Program-made: the position numbers and the translations under genes
Shown: positions 37,801-48,108 of the stretch, piece by piece
Position numbering within the stretch: the stretch's first letter is position 1
Layout of the letters: every line of letters begins with the position of its first letter
NCBI GenBank assembly: GCA_037718865.1
Contig: JBBJMP010000026.1
Coordinates: 14,367-78,366 of the forward strand
Source: JADCRZ01 sp037718865
Lineage (GTDB): Bacteria; Bacteroidota; Bacteroidia; Chitinophagales; Chitinophagaceae
Reading direction: 5' to 3'
DNA: 64,000 nt
The notes under the pieces: generated by a model
Database searches by the model: none
Told to the model about the DNA's origin: nothing
Seen by the model: the letters and a program-made list of their open reading frames with translations, nothing else

Positions 37801-40338
37801 CAATATCCGTCATAGGTGGCTGACGTTATACTGGTAAAGGCACCTCTTTGTACCAGCGATTGTATGGGAAAACGATGAGACGCATCGTAAGTAAGCGTAG
37901 TGCTAACATCACTTTGACCGGCCACCTGATTAAATGAGTGAATGATATTTCCATAATCATCGTAGCTATAGCTTGTTGCAGAAGCTATTGGTGTGCCACT
38001 CCAGGAAGTTTTGAAAGCCGGCAAACCCCGGTCGGAAGTATAAGCCATACTGGTTATTTGAGAAACCGCAGCTTGTCCGTAGCGGCTACTGGTCACTGAT
38101 ACCTGTACCGGCTGACAAGGAAAAATGGCTTTTCCTGCCTTTTCATACAGGGTTGAAGTAGAAACCGTTTCAACGGCATGTACTGCATCGTTTATCCATG
38201 CGCCTGTTTCTTGAGTCTGCAAACTTATATTTCCATAACCATCGTATTGATAAGAACTCTTGTTGGCTGATTTGGAAACCTGGTTGATCTCGACAGTGCT
38301 TTCTGTCTCCAGCTTGTAGCGGACTGTTGGTAGATGCCGTGTGCTGTTATTAGGGAGTGATGTAATTACAACATTGTTCCGGATTTCACTGGCTAGTATA
38401 TTATTCAGGTACGACTTACCTCCTGCAGGAATTAATATGTTAACTGCTTTGTGTAAGGTATAGTTGTCTTCTGTTTTAACCTGTGTTACATTATTACTGT
38501 TTGCAAGGGTTTTAAAGCCCAGCAGCCCCTTTGACCGGTGTAATATTGCGTCCTGATAGGTGTAAGACGAGGTGACAGTGCCATTAACCGCATCGGGTTG
38601 CGTTATGGAAAGTACTACACTTACAGGCAGCCTGGTGGTATTGTAAGGGTAATTATTTTCCGCATTGGCAGAAACAGTATACAGGGCAGGACCTCCATCA
38701 GCCAGTGTATTATACGTAATGGTGGTAGTGTTGCCGAAACCATTCGTTATGTTTTGCAGCTTGCCGCAGTTACCATTAAGCATATCCGTAAAATAGAATA
38801 AGGCATAACTGTTCCCGTTTAAAGACTGGATCACATCCGCCTTACCGTCTCCGTTGAAATCCCCAATTTCAACAGGCTGCAGGTAATGGCTGCTCATCCC
38901 GTTTAAATGATTGCTTTTAATACTGTAAACCGGGGTATACTTTGGTGAAGTTTGAAAATTATATTCTACTATATAGGCCGGTTCATATTCATTTGGCCAA
39001 GGTTGTCCCGAATTGCAAGGGTTATCAAAGGTGTACCCTGCAATTCTGGCATCGGGATAGTATAGTTTCCAGTAATCAAATTCACGGGGACAAACTGTAG
39101 TTGTTTCAGAGGTATTGGAAGTCCCGTGGCCAAGGCCTTTCATATAATAAATGTCTTGCTGAGGGTGGTAATTTGTAGAGCCACCGTAGGTAACGGAATT
39201 TTGATAAGCATGCATAATATCCGTCAGGCCGTCTCCGTTAAAATCGCCCGTTATGATTTTGTCGGGCCATGCGCCCAAGATTATATAATGAAGAAGATGT
39301 TGATTTTATATTGTCATCTTCTACTTTATACAAAATATTAGCTACTACCAGATCAGATTTCCCATCGCCGTTGTAATCTCCTGGTGTAAGTGACCAATTG
39401 TGCCCCACCACATCATAGGTGCCCTGAATTGTACTGCCGGCTTCTTCCTGCGCAATTAAGCCATAATCAAACTTTGTAAGAATTGATTGTCCGTCGGTGC
39501 CGTAAAGCTCCACACCTGTTAAATAATTTCGCTTCAGTTGTCGCGTATGCTGAAGTCCGACATGCTGTTTTGTTACACCGTCCTGAATAATGTTTATTTT
39601 GATAAGAATACGGGAATCAATCATACTTTTTCCGTTTTCAAATGTTATGTTTTTATTCTCCTTATCAGAATATTCAAATGATACAGCAGTATTCCCGTAT
39701 GTAATCCTGTCTAATATTACTTCCCCCTCCAAGGACTGGTAAGCATACGAAACGAGGTTTTTGTTTACATCGGTACTTCGGGAAATCATCCAGCTGATAT
39801 TGGCTGTCGTAACAAGTTTGTCCTCTGGCTTTATGCCATACTCAACAGTGCTTCCGTCCTTCTGTGTAATTCGCCAGAAGTCTGGGTTACCATTGAAACC
39901 ACCAACCGATTCGATTTTAAAAAATGTCTCCGCTTCCATGGAATATTGAGTTTCATCTCCTCCATTAATACCGGTTGTAGGAATGAGTAATTGCCCGTCA
40001 AGATAAAAATTATCATCGGAATCCAGTTCCAGCGGACTTACGTTACCGTTATACAACTTTGTTTGGGGGCCCCGTGTAATCGCACTGATACCGCTGAGAT
40101 TCCAACCATATCCGGCTATCCCATCATTTAACCGGGAGTTATACACCAGGGATAGCCGGGGCTGAAGTCCAGCCAAACCTGAAGGTACTTGTATGGGAAT
40201 ATTGTAGGTGGCGGCCCCGCCCATAGATATGGTTAATGACCCGGGAATAGTACCTACAGGTTTTGTTACATCAGGTTGTCCATAACTATTCATTACCTGA
40301 AGCAGTAGCACCGTGGTACTTAACAATAACTTTCTCAT
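34833..40338 (-). pseudogene. SpvB/RHS-repeat polymorphic toxin gene with one frameshift and one in-frame stop
   Basis: Reading from ATG 40338: signal peptide (LLLSTTVLLLQVMNSYG), a SpvB/TcdB-type N-terminus (GTIPGSLTISMGGAATYNIP, GLQPRLSLVYNS, GYGWNLSGISAITRGPQTKL) and FG-GAP motifs (DYNGDGKSDLVVA, DFNGDGLTDIMHA, DFNGDGKADVIQS). Dozens of YD repeats follow (YTYDYLNRVLHESTPFGNTT, FEYDGFGNIKKTITPLGHHI). Then come the RHS core motif (DYLGSILTLTDEQGTIIAEQ, GLINMNARLYDPLTGRMLSP), a Gly/Ala-rich hydrophobic region and a variable toxin tip from about LSLERSEARPDIMLPEWDKV. An extra C near 39275 breaks the frame and a TAA at 36891-36893 interrupts it in phase. The toxin fold was not recognised. Confidence 0.88.
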
Positions 40339-40426
40339 AAAAGTAAGGATGAAGATAAAAAAGAAGGAAGAAACACGCTGTAGGCAAATGGCGTGCTTAT
40401 AAAACGGGAAGGCCATACATACATAC

Positions 40427-40870
40427 TTATTGTTTGATTACTTTCTGCAACAGGTTCGTATTTTTATCCACCACCTGGATATAGTAGAAACCTGGCGCCA
40501 CCTGGCTAATGTTGCATTGGATAAGTGCACCGCTGACCTTGTATTGCTGTAACACTCGTCCATTCAGGTCTGAAATCCTGACAATAGCGTCTTCGAGCGG
40601 AAGCGTAAAGCGCACCGTGAACCGTCCAGTAGTTGGATTTGGGTAAAGCGCCTCAATTTGCTGCGTATATACAGTACCTGATTCTTTTTGTTTTTGACCT
40701 GTACTGCGTTGTATGACTTCCGGGCCATTGATACACACGTATTGCCGGCTGATAAGGTTACCAGCAGCATCATAGGTGTATTGGAGTCCGCATTGCCCTG
40801 AAGAAATAAACTGTGCACCCGAATGAAAGAACGGGAATATTAGCATGAAGAGAAGTAAAACATTCTTCAT
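40427..40870 (-). CDS. Short secreted YD-repeat protein with T9SS sorting domain
   Basis: 147 residues: signal peptide (MKNVLLLFMLIFPFFHSGAQ), one YD-type repeat (GLQYTYDAAGNLISRQYVC), a linker with TGQKQKESG, then a type IX secretion C-terminal domain (IEALYPNPTTGRFTVRFTLP, VRISDLNGRVLQQYKVSG, GFYYIQVVDKNTNLLQKVIK). The T9SS domain directs export across the outer membrane and surface attachment. It lies 88 bp before the RHS toxin start and is probably cotranscribed with it. The one YD repeat suggests it was derived from, or works with, the RHS protein. Confidence 0.82.
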   Translation of the reverse strand: MKNVLLLFMLIFPFFHSGAQFISSGQCGLQYTYDAAGNLISRQYVCINGPEVIQRSTGQKQKESGTVYTQQIEALYPNPTTGRFTVRFTLPLEDAIVRISDLNGRVLQQYKVSGALIQCNISQVAPGFYYIQVVDKNTNLLQKVIKQ

Positions 40871-40992
40871 AGAGTAAATTGTGTTGATTGGATAAAAAGG
40901 ATCGCATGAGCAAGTAAAACAGAAAATCCAGGATTTGCAAGTTTTGTTGATAATTTATTACGGTCGGTACTATGATGACCTTATTTAAGGTA

Positions 40993-42735
40993 TTAAAAGG
41001 CTTTGGGAAGATGAGTAGAAGCGCTTACCAATTTATACACTTTCCCATCAGCCTTGGTAAGTACATACAATTCGCCTTTAGAATCTCTGCCAAAATGCAG
41101 ATCCACACGATTACTACCGCAAAGTTCAACCAGCGTTTTAAGATTGTTATTAATAGCAATCTTCCATTCTTTGATGATTGCCTGCCTGCCTAACTTCACA
41201 TCGGCCATTTCTATATAAAATAACCTGCCTGAAAAAATGTCGCCAAACAAATATTTCCCTTTCAACCGGGGGATAGCTGTACCTGTATATTCATACCCGC
41301 CGGAAATGGCCTTCCCTTCATCGTGGTCGTATTGCGCAATGGGGTAAGTAATGTGATAACTACTATCGTTTTCGGGAAGGGCATACACTTTGTTCATCTC
41401 CCCATTAAGATTTAAAACAAAACTTCCCTCCCTGACCGGCCAGCCGTAATCATGGCCCTTAACAATAAGATTCACTGATTCTATATTACCCTGGCCGATG
41501 TTGCAAACCAGCAATTGGTTCGACTTACTCCAGGTGATGCGATGCGGGTTTCTGAAACCATAGGCAAAGATCTCTTTAAGCTTTTTACTATTAGCCTCTT
41601 TGGCAAATGGGTTGTGTGGCGGAATTCCGTATTGGCCATTGGCACTGTTTCTGCCTGTGGGATTTATACGGAGTATAGTACCCCAGACCTTTTCCGGGCT
41701 GTGAACTAAAAAGGGGTAACCACGCTCAGCGCTGCCTCCATCGCCGATACCGATATATAACAGGCCGTAATCTTCATCATTTGGTTTAGCAAGAGAATTG
41801 AAAGTGATCTCCTGGACACCATGATTGACTGCAACCATATTCACCCTGAATAGTTCCCTGCCGGTTCCGGAAAAAACAGCTGCGCCGGGGTTGTCTGCTT
41901 TCCATTCGGTCAACACCCCTTGCAGCGTTACCTTAATGGAATCAGCATAAGCAAAATCCGCTTTGGCTGAACCGGCGGGTTCGGTATGCGTAGTGTAAAG
42001 GAGACCGTTAGTGGCGAATAAAGGATGAAAGGCAAAACTCCCAAATCCTGTCCCCAGTCCGGGCTCATGAACAAATGCAGGTCTCAGCTTAGCCATGTCC
42101 ATATAAAGGATTGGATTATTGTGCAGCAATGAATATAGTTTACCCCTCATGTCCAGGATGAATGAAGTGCCTGTATTCGGCTGAAAGTCCAACTTATTTA
42201 TTTTTGCCAATGGCAACTTACCGCTATCGCCGGAAGGAGGAATCTGCGTTATCAGCTCAAGTTCTGCAACGAGGTTTGAAGACTTAATCGCTTCCGGAAC
42301 AGGATTCAATAATACCGTGCCATTTTCTTTGGCCGGTGTTTGGTCCGGCAGGCGGTGCGTAGATAAAAATGCAATGATGGCGTTTAAGTCATTATTCGTA
42401 AAATTAGTAAAGGATGGCATCACCGACTTATATTTTGCATACAATTGTCGAGCACGGTCGTCGCCTGAATGAATAACCTTTTGGGGATTTTGTATAAAAT
42501 GTTTGATCCATTCCGCAGAGACCTTCGTTGTCAATCCACCCAGATGGGGTCCTATGCCGTCCTGCCTGAAGTTATGGCAACCGATGCAAAACTGATTGAA
42601 TAGCATTTCCCCTTTTGCGATTGTTGCGGAATCTGTAAAAACAGAATGGTTACTTACAGACATTACCGAATTGGATGCGTTAAAGTGTAACAGCAGCAGA
42701 ACAGCAACTGCAATAACAAGGCTTCCTTTTTTCAT
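40993..42735 (-). CDS. PQQ-type glucose/sorbosone dehydrogenase-like protein with cytochrome c domain
   Basis: 580 residues with an N-terminal signal peptide. A cytochrome c domain sits at about residues 40-130 with heme motif C-I-G-C-H and later Met in YKSVMPSFTNFTNNDLNAII. The rest is a six-bladed propeller of the soluble GDH-like family: GFGSFAFHPLFATNGLLYTT, VNHGVQEITFNS, YGLLYIGIGDGGSAERGYPF, EIFAYGFRNPHRITWSKSN, GHDYGWPVREGSF and ISGGYEYTGTAIPRLKGKYL. Such proteins oxidise sugars or related compounds in the periplasm with electrons passing to the heme. Substrate unknown. Single gene between the toxin locus and rseP. Confidence 0.88.
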   Translation of the reverse strand: MKKGSLVIAVAVLLLLHFNASNSVMSVSNHSVFTDSATIAKGEMLFNQFCIGCHNFRQDGIGPHLGGLTTKVSAEWIKHFIQNPQKVIHSGDDRARQLYAKYKSVMPSFTNFTNNDLNAIIAFLSTHRLPDQTPAKENGTVLLNPVPEAIKSSNLVAELELITQIPPSGDSGKLPLAKINKLDFQPNTGTSFILDMRGKLYSLLHNNPILYMDMAKLRPAFVHEPGLGTGFGSFAFHPLFATNGLLYTTHTEPAGSAKADFAYADSIKVTLQGVLTEWKADNPGAAVFSGTGRELFRVNMVAVNHGVQEITFNSLAKPNDEDYGLLYIGIGDGGSAERGYPFLVHSPEKVWGTILRINPTGRNSANGQYGIPPHNPFAKEANSKKLKEIFAYGFRNPHRITWSKSNQLLVCNIGQGNIESVNLIVKGHDYGWPVREGSFVLNLNGEMNKVYALPENDSSYHITYPIAQYDHDEGKAISGGYEYTGTAIPRLKGKYLFGDIFSGRLFYIEMADVKLGRQAIIKEWKIAINNNLKTLVELCGSNRVDLHFGRDSKGELYVLTKADGKVYKLVSASTHLPKAF

Positions 42736-42833
42736 GTAAGAGAAAAGAGTGAATTTATATCAAATCTAAGCTTTTAAAGTTTCAGGTTCAATAGCTCAAT
42801 TCTATAAATAATACACCTGACATGGATCTCCAC

Positions 42834-44192
42834 TTATTTAAACAACCGGAAAATATCCAGTCCTAGCGCATAAGCCATCAAACCTAACATTAATATCATG
42901 CCTCCCATCTGTGCATATTCTATAAATTTATCGCTGGGCTTGCGACCGCTGATCATCTCATACAACGTAAATAAGGCGTGACCTCCGTCCAATGCAGGTA
43001 TGGGCAGAATATTCATTAAAGCGAGCACCAGCGAGAAGAAGGCCGTCAATGCCCAGAAACTCTGCCAGTCCCATTCTGCAGGAAACATATTTCCAATACT
43101 GATCACACTGCCCAGGGACTCGGAGGTTTTTACTTTTTTTGAAAATATCAGTTTTAACTGTAACCAGTATGATTGCAGCGTTTCAACACTTTTTGCTAAT
43201 CCTGCAGGAATGGATTCGAAAAAAGAGTAGCGTGTCGTGTTGATTTCTATACTGTCTTTTGGCTGAACAGGTAAAATTCCTAGCTGGCCGTCAGCGCCGA
43301 TATTTGCCTTCTTCATGAGGGTATCCTGTCCCCTTACCACTACTAACTGAATCTCTTTATTTCTGTTTCTGGGAACCTCTCTCTTAAAATCATTATAAAA
43401 AAATGTACGTATGCCATTGACAGAAACAATCTTATCGTATTTCATCAAGCCTGCTTTCTCGGCGGCGCTGCCTTTCACTACAGTGTCTAAACCGTCAAAA
43501 GGTATACGCACATCTATAAATCCTATCGCTTTATACCGGATAAGCTTACTTGCAAAATCCTCAGGTATGGGTATAGTAAGTTTATCGCCATTTCTATCGA
43601 CTTCAAAGGTTTTTGCATCTTTGAGGATCACTTCAAGTGGAATCTTACGGAATTTTTCTATGTATTTGCCGTCTACGCCAAGTATTTTATCTCCATCTCT
43701 TAATCCGATGCTTTGAGCCAGAGAATCGGTAGCGATACCGTATTTTAACTTATTGGTGGGAATATAGGAATCGCCCCAATACCACAACATCATAGCATAT
43801 ATCAGGAAACCGAGTGCCAGGTTCACTGTTACACCGCCTACCATGATGATCAGGCGCTGCCAGGCCGGCTTGCTTCTGAATTCCCACGGTTGCGGCGGTT
43901 GTTTCAACTGGTCCTTGTCCATGCTTTCATCAATCATGCCCGAGATCTTCACATAACCTCCGAACGGCACCCACCCTAATCCGTATTCAGTTTCACCGAC
44001 CTTCTTTTTTACCAGCGAAAACCAGGGATTGAAGAAAAGATAAAATTTTTCGACCTTGCACTTAAACCATTTGGCCGGCAGAAAATGACCCAGCTCATGT
44101 AATACTACAATAATAGAAAACGATAAGATAAACTGGCCGGCTTTAACACCTACTTCTCCCCAGTTAATGGCTAATAATGTCATATCCCACAT
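42834..44192 (-). CDS. rseP: RIP metalloprotease RseP (site-2 protease)
   Basis: 452 residues; an inner-membrane zinc protease that cleaves transmembrane anti-sigma factors and signal-peptide remnants. The active site HELGH is in IIVVLHELGHFLPAKWFKCK, and the third ligand lies in ILPIPALDGGHALFTLYEMI. Two PDZ-like stretches are seen (SIGLRDGDKILGVDGKYIEK and AAEKAGLMKYDKIVSVNGIR). Several membrane helices are evident at both ends. It is 165 bp downstream of dxr on the same strand, an arrangement common in this phylum. Start at ATG 44192, or the ATG three codons later. Confidence 0.95.
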   Translation of the reverse strand: MWDMTLLAINWGEVGVKAGQFILSFSIIVVLHELGHFLPAKWFKCKVEKFYLFFNPWFSLVKKKVGETEYGLGWVPFGGYVKISGMIDESMDKDQLKQPPQPWEFRSKPAWQRLIIMVGGVTVNLALGFLIYAMMLWYWGDSYIPTNKLKYGIATDSLAQSIGLRDGDKILGVDGKYIEKFRKIPLEVILKDAKTFEVDRNGDKLTIPIPEDFASKLIRYKAIGFIDVRIPFDGLDTVVKGSAAEKAGLMKYDKIVSVNGIRTFFYNDFKREVPRNRNKEIQLVVVRGQDTLMKKANIGADGQLGILPVQPKDSIEINTTRYSFFESIPAGLAKSVETLQSYWLQLKLIFSKKVKTSESLGSVISIGNMFPAEWDWQSFWALTAFFSLVLALMNILPIPALDGGHALFTLYEMISGRKPSDKFIEYAQMGGMILMLGLMAYALGLDIFRLFK

Positions 44193-44357
44193 CCGTCAAT
44201 CGACGTCATTTGTTTATTTTATTATAAATTCAACATTGTCTTAGGGTCGAATAGAAAAAGACTTTTGTCTCTTGCATTAACAAATCAGCTATCCAATAGT
44301 TCGTTAAAAGCTGCCCGACATCCTGCTCCCGCTTCAACCCTGAACTTGAACCTGCGA

Positions 44358-45524
44358 TCACATATGAATTAAAGAAGCCGCAAATGTACGAGCCTCCCCA
44401 TCGCTTTCAAAATATTCATCCAGCGTCGGATTCTTAATAAACGGCATTTTATCCATGGTTCGTTCAACAAGGTCTGTCATATCCAGAAAACCTATGCGGT
44501 TCCGTAAGAAAGCAAAGACGGCAATTTCGTTCGCAGCATTCAGCACGCAGGGCAGATTACCTCCCTTGAACAATGCATTGCTTGCGAGGCTCAGATTTCT
44601 GAACGTTTTAACATCTGGTTCTTCAAATGACAGCGTATTGGGTTTTTTAAAATCATACCGGGGGAACTTGCTGGGGATCCTTTGCGGGAAGGACAGCGCG
44701 TACTGGATGGGCAACTTCATATCGGGCAAACCCATCTGACTTTTAATGCTTCCATCTTCAAACAGGACCATGCTGTGAATAATACTTTGGGGGTGTATAA
44801 CTACCTGAATCTGCTCAGGTAACAGGTTGAATAACCATTTGGCTTCAATCATTTCAAGGCCTTTGTTCATCAGGGTGGCTGAATCGATAGTGATCTTGGC
44901 TCCCATGCTCCAGTTTGGATGCTGCAATGCATGATCGCGCTTGACGTTCACCAGAAAGTTTGGTTTTTTTCCGAGAAAAGGACCTCCTGAAGCGGTTAGA
45001 ATAACCTTTTCTATGCGGTTCCTGGTTTCTCCTACCAGACACTGAAAAATTGCGGAGTGCTCAGAGTCGACAGGAATTATGGGCACGCGGTTTTCAATGG
45101 CTTTCCCCATCACGATATCACCAGCCACCACCAGGGTCTCTTTATTGGCAAGGGCAACGATTTTGTTATTTTCGATAGCTTTCAGTGTTGGCTTTAGCCC
45201 GGCAAAACCTACAATGGCTGCCAGCATGAGGTCATAACAATTCATAGCCGCCACTTCTTCCAGCGCCTTTTCACCGGCAAACACTTTAGTGTCGCCCGAC
45301 GCCAGGGCTTCTTTTACTTTGGTATATTTCTTTTCATCCCCTATCACCACGATATTGGGTTTGAACTTCAGGGCCTGCTGAACCAGGAGTTCGTCATTAT
45401 TCTGGGCCGTCAGCACTTCAGCCGAAAACAGGTCGGCATGCAGATCAATCACTTCGAGGGCTTGAGTTCCGATAGACCCTGTTGAACCGAACAGGGCGAT
45501 ACGTTTTTTATTGGTTCCCATCAT
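44358..45524 (-). CDS. dxr: 1-deoxy-D-xylulose-5-phosphate reductoisomerase
   Basis: 388 residues. It converts DXP to MEP with NADPH, the first committed step of non-mevalonate isoprenoid synthesis. NADPH-binding start KRIALFGSTGSIGTQALEVI; NKIVALANKETLVVAGDIVM; substrate and metal site VDSEHSAIFQCL; LTASGGPF; and GAKITIDSATLMNKGLEMIE. The C-terminal helical domain has CVLNAANEIAVFAFL. Full length and intact. Neighbours are argH upstream on the same strand (60 bp) and rseP downstream. Confidence 0.97.
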   Translation of the reverse strand: MMGTNKKRIALFGSTGSIGTQALEVIDLHADLFSAEVLTAQNNDELLVQQALKFKPNIVVIGDEKKYTKVKEALASGDTKVFAGEKALEEVAAMNCYDLMLAAIVGFAGLKPTLKAIENNKIVALANKETLVVAGDIVMGKAIENRVPIIPVDSEHSAIFQCLVGETRNRIEKVILTASGGPFLGKKPNFLVNVKRDHALQHPNWSMGAKITIDSATLMNKGLEMIEAKWLFNLLPEQIQVVIHPQSIIHSMVLFEDGSIKSQMGLPDMKLPIQYALSFPQRIPSKFPRYDFKKPNTLSFEEPDVKTFRNLSLASNALFKGGNLPCVLNAANEIAVFAFLRNRIGFLDMTDLVERTMDKMPFIKNPTLDEYFESDGEARTFAASLIHM

Positions 45525-45584
45525 GGGCAGTTATTAGATTTTATACGACGATCACACCTTTACTATTATCGTCTGGCGGCGAAA

Positions 45585-46916
45585 TTAATGTAATAATTGC
45601 TCTAAAGCAGCATGCACTTTACTAAAGTTGAAACGAAGCAATACATTCTGCATCATCCTGCTGATCTGCTCGTTCTGCAGATTTCCAATAGAACCTTCGT
45701 GGGTATGATGTATCTGGGTAGAATAAGTAAACTCGCCTTGTTCGATGGATTGTCCGATTTTCTTATAGGCATCCCGGAATGGAACCCCCTCTAAAACCAG
45801 TTTGTTCACTTCTTCCACACTGAAGAGGAACTTATACTTGTCATCCTGTAAAATATCTTTTTTTATTTCGATGTTGGCCAGCATTAATGCAGCCATGTTT
45901 ATACAGGATTGCAGGTTCGCAAAAGCCGGTATGATATGCTCCTTTACCAGCTGCAGGTCACGATGATACCCCGATGGAAGATTGGCGGTCATCAGCATGA
46001 TTTCGTTGGGAAGGGCCTGCAGCCGGTTGCCGTGTGAACGGATCAGCTCGAAGACATCCGGGTTTTTTTTGTGGGGCATGATGCTGCTGCCGGTCGTCAG
46101 TTCTTCAGGAAAGGAAACGAAGGCGAAATTTTGGTTGAGGTATAAACAGGCGTCCATGCTGAGCCTCGAAAGGGTTGCAGCAATATTTGCCAAAGCAGAT
46201 GCAACAATCTTTTCAGTTTTGCCTCTGCCCATTTGTGCGTATACAACATTGTAATTGAGATCATCAAATCCGAGCAACTGGGTAGTGAGCATACGGTTTA
46301 TCGGAAAGGAGGACCCATAACCTGCAGCCGAGCCAAGGGGATTTTTATTGACCACTTCATAAGCAGCCTGTAAGGTGACCAGGTCGTCTACAAGACTTTC
46401 GGCATAAGCCCCGAACCACAATCCAAAAGAAGAAGGCATAGCCAACTGCAGATGGGTATAACCGGGAAGCATGAAATCCTTATATGTTTCACTCTGCTGT
46501 ATAAGCAACTTAAAAAAGGATGAGACCGATTCCACAAGCCTTTCAATCTCACTTCGTAAAAACAATTTAAGGTCGACCAGAACCTGGTCGTTCCTTGACC
46601 GGGCACTATGGATCTTTTTGCCTGTGTCGCCCAGCTTGCGGGTCAGCAGCAGTTCAACCTGTGAATGAACGTCCTCCACGCCTTCCTCCAACCGGAAATC
46701 TCCCTCCTGTATCTGCCTGTAAATCAGTTTAAGCTCTGTTTGCAAAATGTCTAATTCCGGTTTAGTGAGCAAGCCAACCGTTTCCAGCATATAAATGTGA
46801 GCCAGGGAACCCAGCACATCAAAGGGTGCCAGGTAGATATCCAGTTCACGGTCTTTGCCTACGGTGAACTTCTCTACTTCGTGTAATGATGCTATTTGCT
46901 TTTGCCAGAGTTTCAT
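45585..46916 (-). CDS. argH: Argininosuccinate lyase
   Basis: 443 residues; splits argininosuccinate to arginine and fumarate, the last step of the pathway. Family motifs: EDVHSQVELLLTRKLGDTGK, IHSARSRNDQVLVDLKLFLR, LPGYTHLQLAMPSSFGLWFG, NPLGSAAGYGSSFPINR and the flexible-loop signature GSSIMPHKKNPDVFELIR. It is the last gene of the minus-strand arginine cluster; a 106-bp repeat-containing spacer separates it from the deacylase gene. Intact, start at ATG 46916. Confidence 0.97.
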   Translation of the reverse strand: MKLWQKQIASLHEVEKFTVGKDRELDIYLAPFDVLGSLAHIYMLETVGLLTKPELDILQTELKLIYRQIQEGDFRLEEGVEDVHSQVELLLTRKLGDTGKKIHSARSRNDQVLVDLKLFLRSEIERLVESVSSFFKLLIQQSETYKDFMLPGYTHLQLAMPSSFGLWFGAYAESLVDDLVTLQAAYEVVNKNPLGSAAGYGSSFPINRMLTTQLLGFDDLNYNVVYAQMGRGKTEKIVASALANIAATLSRLSMDACLYLNQNFAFVSFPEELTTGSSIMPHKKNPDVFELIRSHGNRLQALPNEIMLMTANLPSGYHRDLQLVKEHIIPAFANLQSCINMAALMLANIEIKKDILQDDKYKFLFSVEEVNKLVLEGVPFRDAYKKIGQSIEQGEFTYSTQIHHTHEGSIGNLQNEQISRMMQNVLLRFNFSKVHAALEQLLH

Positions 46917-46924
46917 GTTGGTTT

Positions 46925-47035
46925 TAAGTTTAAGGTTTAACGTTTAAAGTTTAACGTTTAAAGTTTAATGATTGCGATTAATAAGTTACATCTCACATGA
47001 AATAACCTTAAACCTTAAAACTTTAAACCTTAAAC
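46925..47035. repeat. Short TTTAAAG/CTTTAAA-type inverted repeats between argH and the deacylase gene
   Basis: The left half holds repeated TTTAAGG, TTTAACG and TTTAAAG words; the right half holds the complementary CCTTAAA, ACTTTAAA and CCTTAAA words. Together they can fold into an AT-rich stem around 46970-47000. The stop codon and last two codons of the deacylase gene lie inside the right arm. A slippage-made or mobile simple repeat is likely. Confidence 0.6.
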
Positions 47036-48108
47036 CCCACCTCTCCTATCATGTCAATATATGTTGCAATGCCTTCCTTGATTTCTTCCAGGTAAATATA
47101 CTCATCTGCCGTATGACTCCGGGCGCTGTCTCCAGGTCCGCATTTCAGCGAAGCCACCGGTATCAATGCCTGGTCGGAGGTAGTTGGGGAGCCGTAAGTG
47201 ATCTTACCTGATTTTAATCCTGCCAGCACAAGAGGATGATCCAAAGCTATCTTCGATGAGCGCAGCCTCAGGCTCCTGGGTTTTACCTCGCAAGCCACAT
47301 ATCGTTGTATGATAGCAAGGATGTCTTCGTGGCTATAGTCATCAGTGACTCTTACATCTACCACAAAACGGCATTCTGCCGGTACCACATTATGCGCCTT
47401 GTTATCCGTGTTGATAACGGTTATGTTCATCTTAACCGGTCCCAGAGTTGGTGATACTTTAGGAAAAATAAAAGTGGTAAACCAGTTTACATCTTTCAGT
47501 GCCTTCAATATGGCATTGTCTCCTTCTTCCCTGGCAGCATGACCTGCTTTACCATATACCGTGCAATCCAGCACCAGTAAACCTTTTTCAGCTACAGCCA
47601 GGTTCATTTGGGTTGGCTCACCTACGATAGCGGCATCTATCACCGGCAATAACCTCAAAATACTTTCAATTCCATTTGGGCCGGAAATTTCCTCTTCCGC
47701 GGTAGCAGCGAGCACAAGATTGCAGGTAAGATCCGGGAAATCATAATAATACCGGAAGGCCGCTATCAGGCTAACCAGCGGACCACCGGCATCATTGCTG
47801 CCGAGGCCATATAACCGCCCTTGTTCAATAACCGGTTCAAAAGGATCACGGGAGTAAAACTGATTGGGTTTGACCGTATCATGGTGCGAGTTCAATAAAA
47901 GGGTTGGCTTGGCTGCATCAAAGAATTTATTATGGCACCAGACATTGTTCAGATGACGCTCATGTATTATATACCTATCCCTGAAAAAATGCTCCAGTAT
48001 TAAAGCCGTTTTATCTTCCTCCTTACTGAACGACGGTGTGGCAATGAGTTGTTTCAGCAACTCTACAGCGTCAGTATACAATGCTTGCAGATGATGACCT
48101 CCATTCAT
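47023..48108 (-). CDS. argE': M20 family deacylase of the arginine cluster (N-acyl-citrulline type)
   Basis: 361 residues of the zinc-dependent M20 peptidase family. Metal-site motifs: LLLNSHHDTVKPNQ, LYGLGSNDAGGPLVSLIAAF and AATAEEEISGPNGIESIL (catalytic Glu pair), then VDAAIVGEPTQM and the dimerisation domain (GKAGHAAREEGDNAIL). In Bacteroidota arginine clusters with an ArgF'-type carbamoyltransferase the acyl group is carried to citrulline, so this enzyme most likely deacylates N-acylcitrulline. Its start codon overlaps the argB stop by 4 bp (ATGA), so the two are translationally coupled. Confidence 0.88.
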   Translation of the reverse strand: MNGGHHLQALYTDAVELLKQLIATPSFSKEEDKTALILEHFFRDRYIIHERHLNNVWCHNKFFDAAKPTLLLNSHHDTVKPNQFYSRDPFEPVIEQGRLYGLGSNDAGGPLVSLIAAFRYYYDFPDLTCNLVLAATAEEEISGPNGIESILRLLPVIDAAIVGEPTQMNLAVAEKGLLVLDCTVYGKAGHAAREEGDNAILKALKDVNWFTTFIFPKVSPTLGPVKMNITVINTDNKAHNVVPAECRFVVDVRVTDDYSHEDILAIIQRYVACEVKPRSLRLRSSKIALDHPLVLAGLKSGKITYGSPTTSDQALIPVASLKCGPGDSARSHTADEYIYLEEIKEGIATYIDMIGEVGFKV

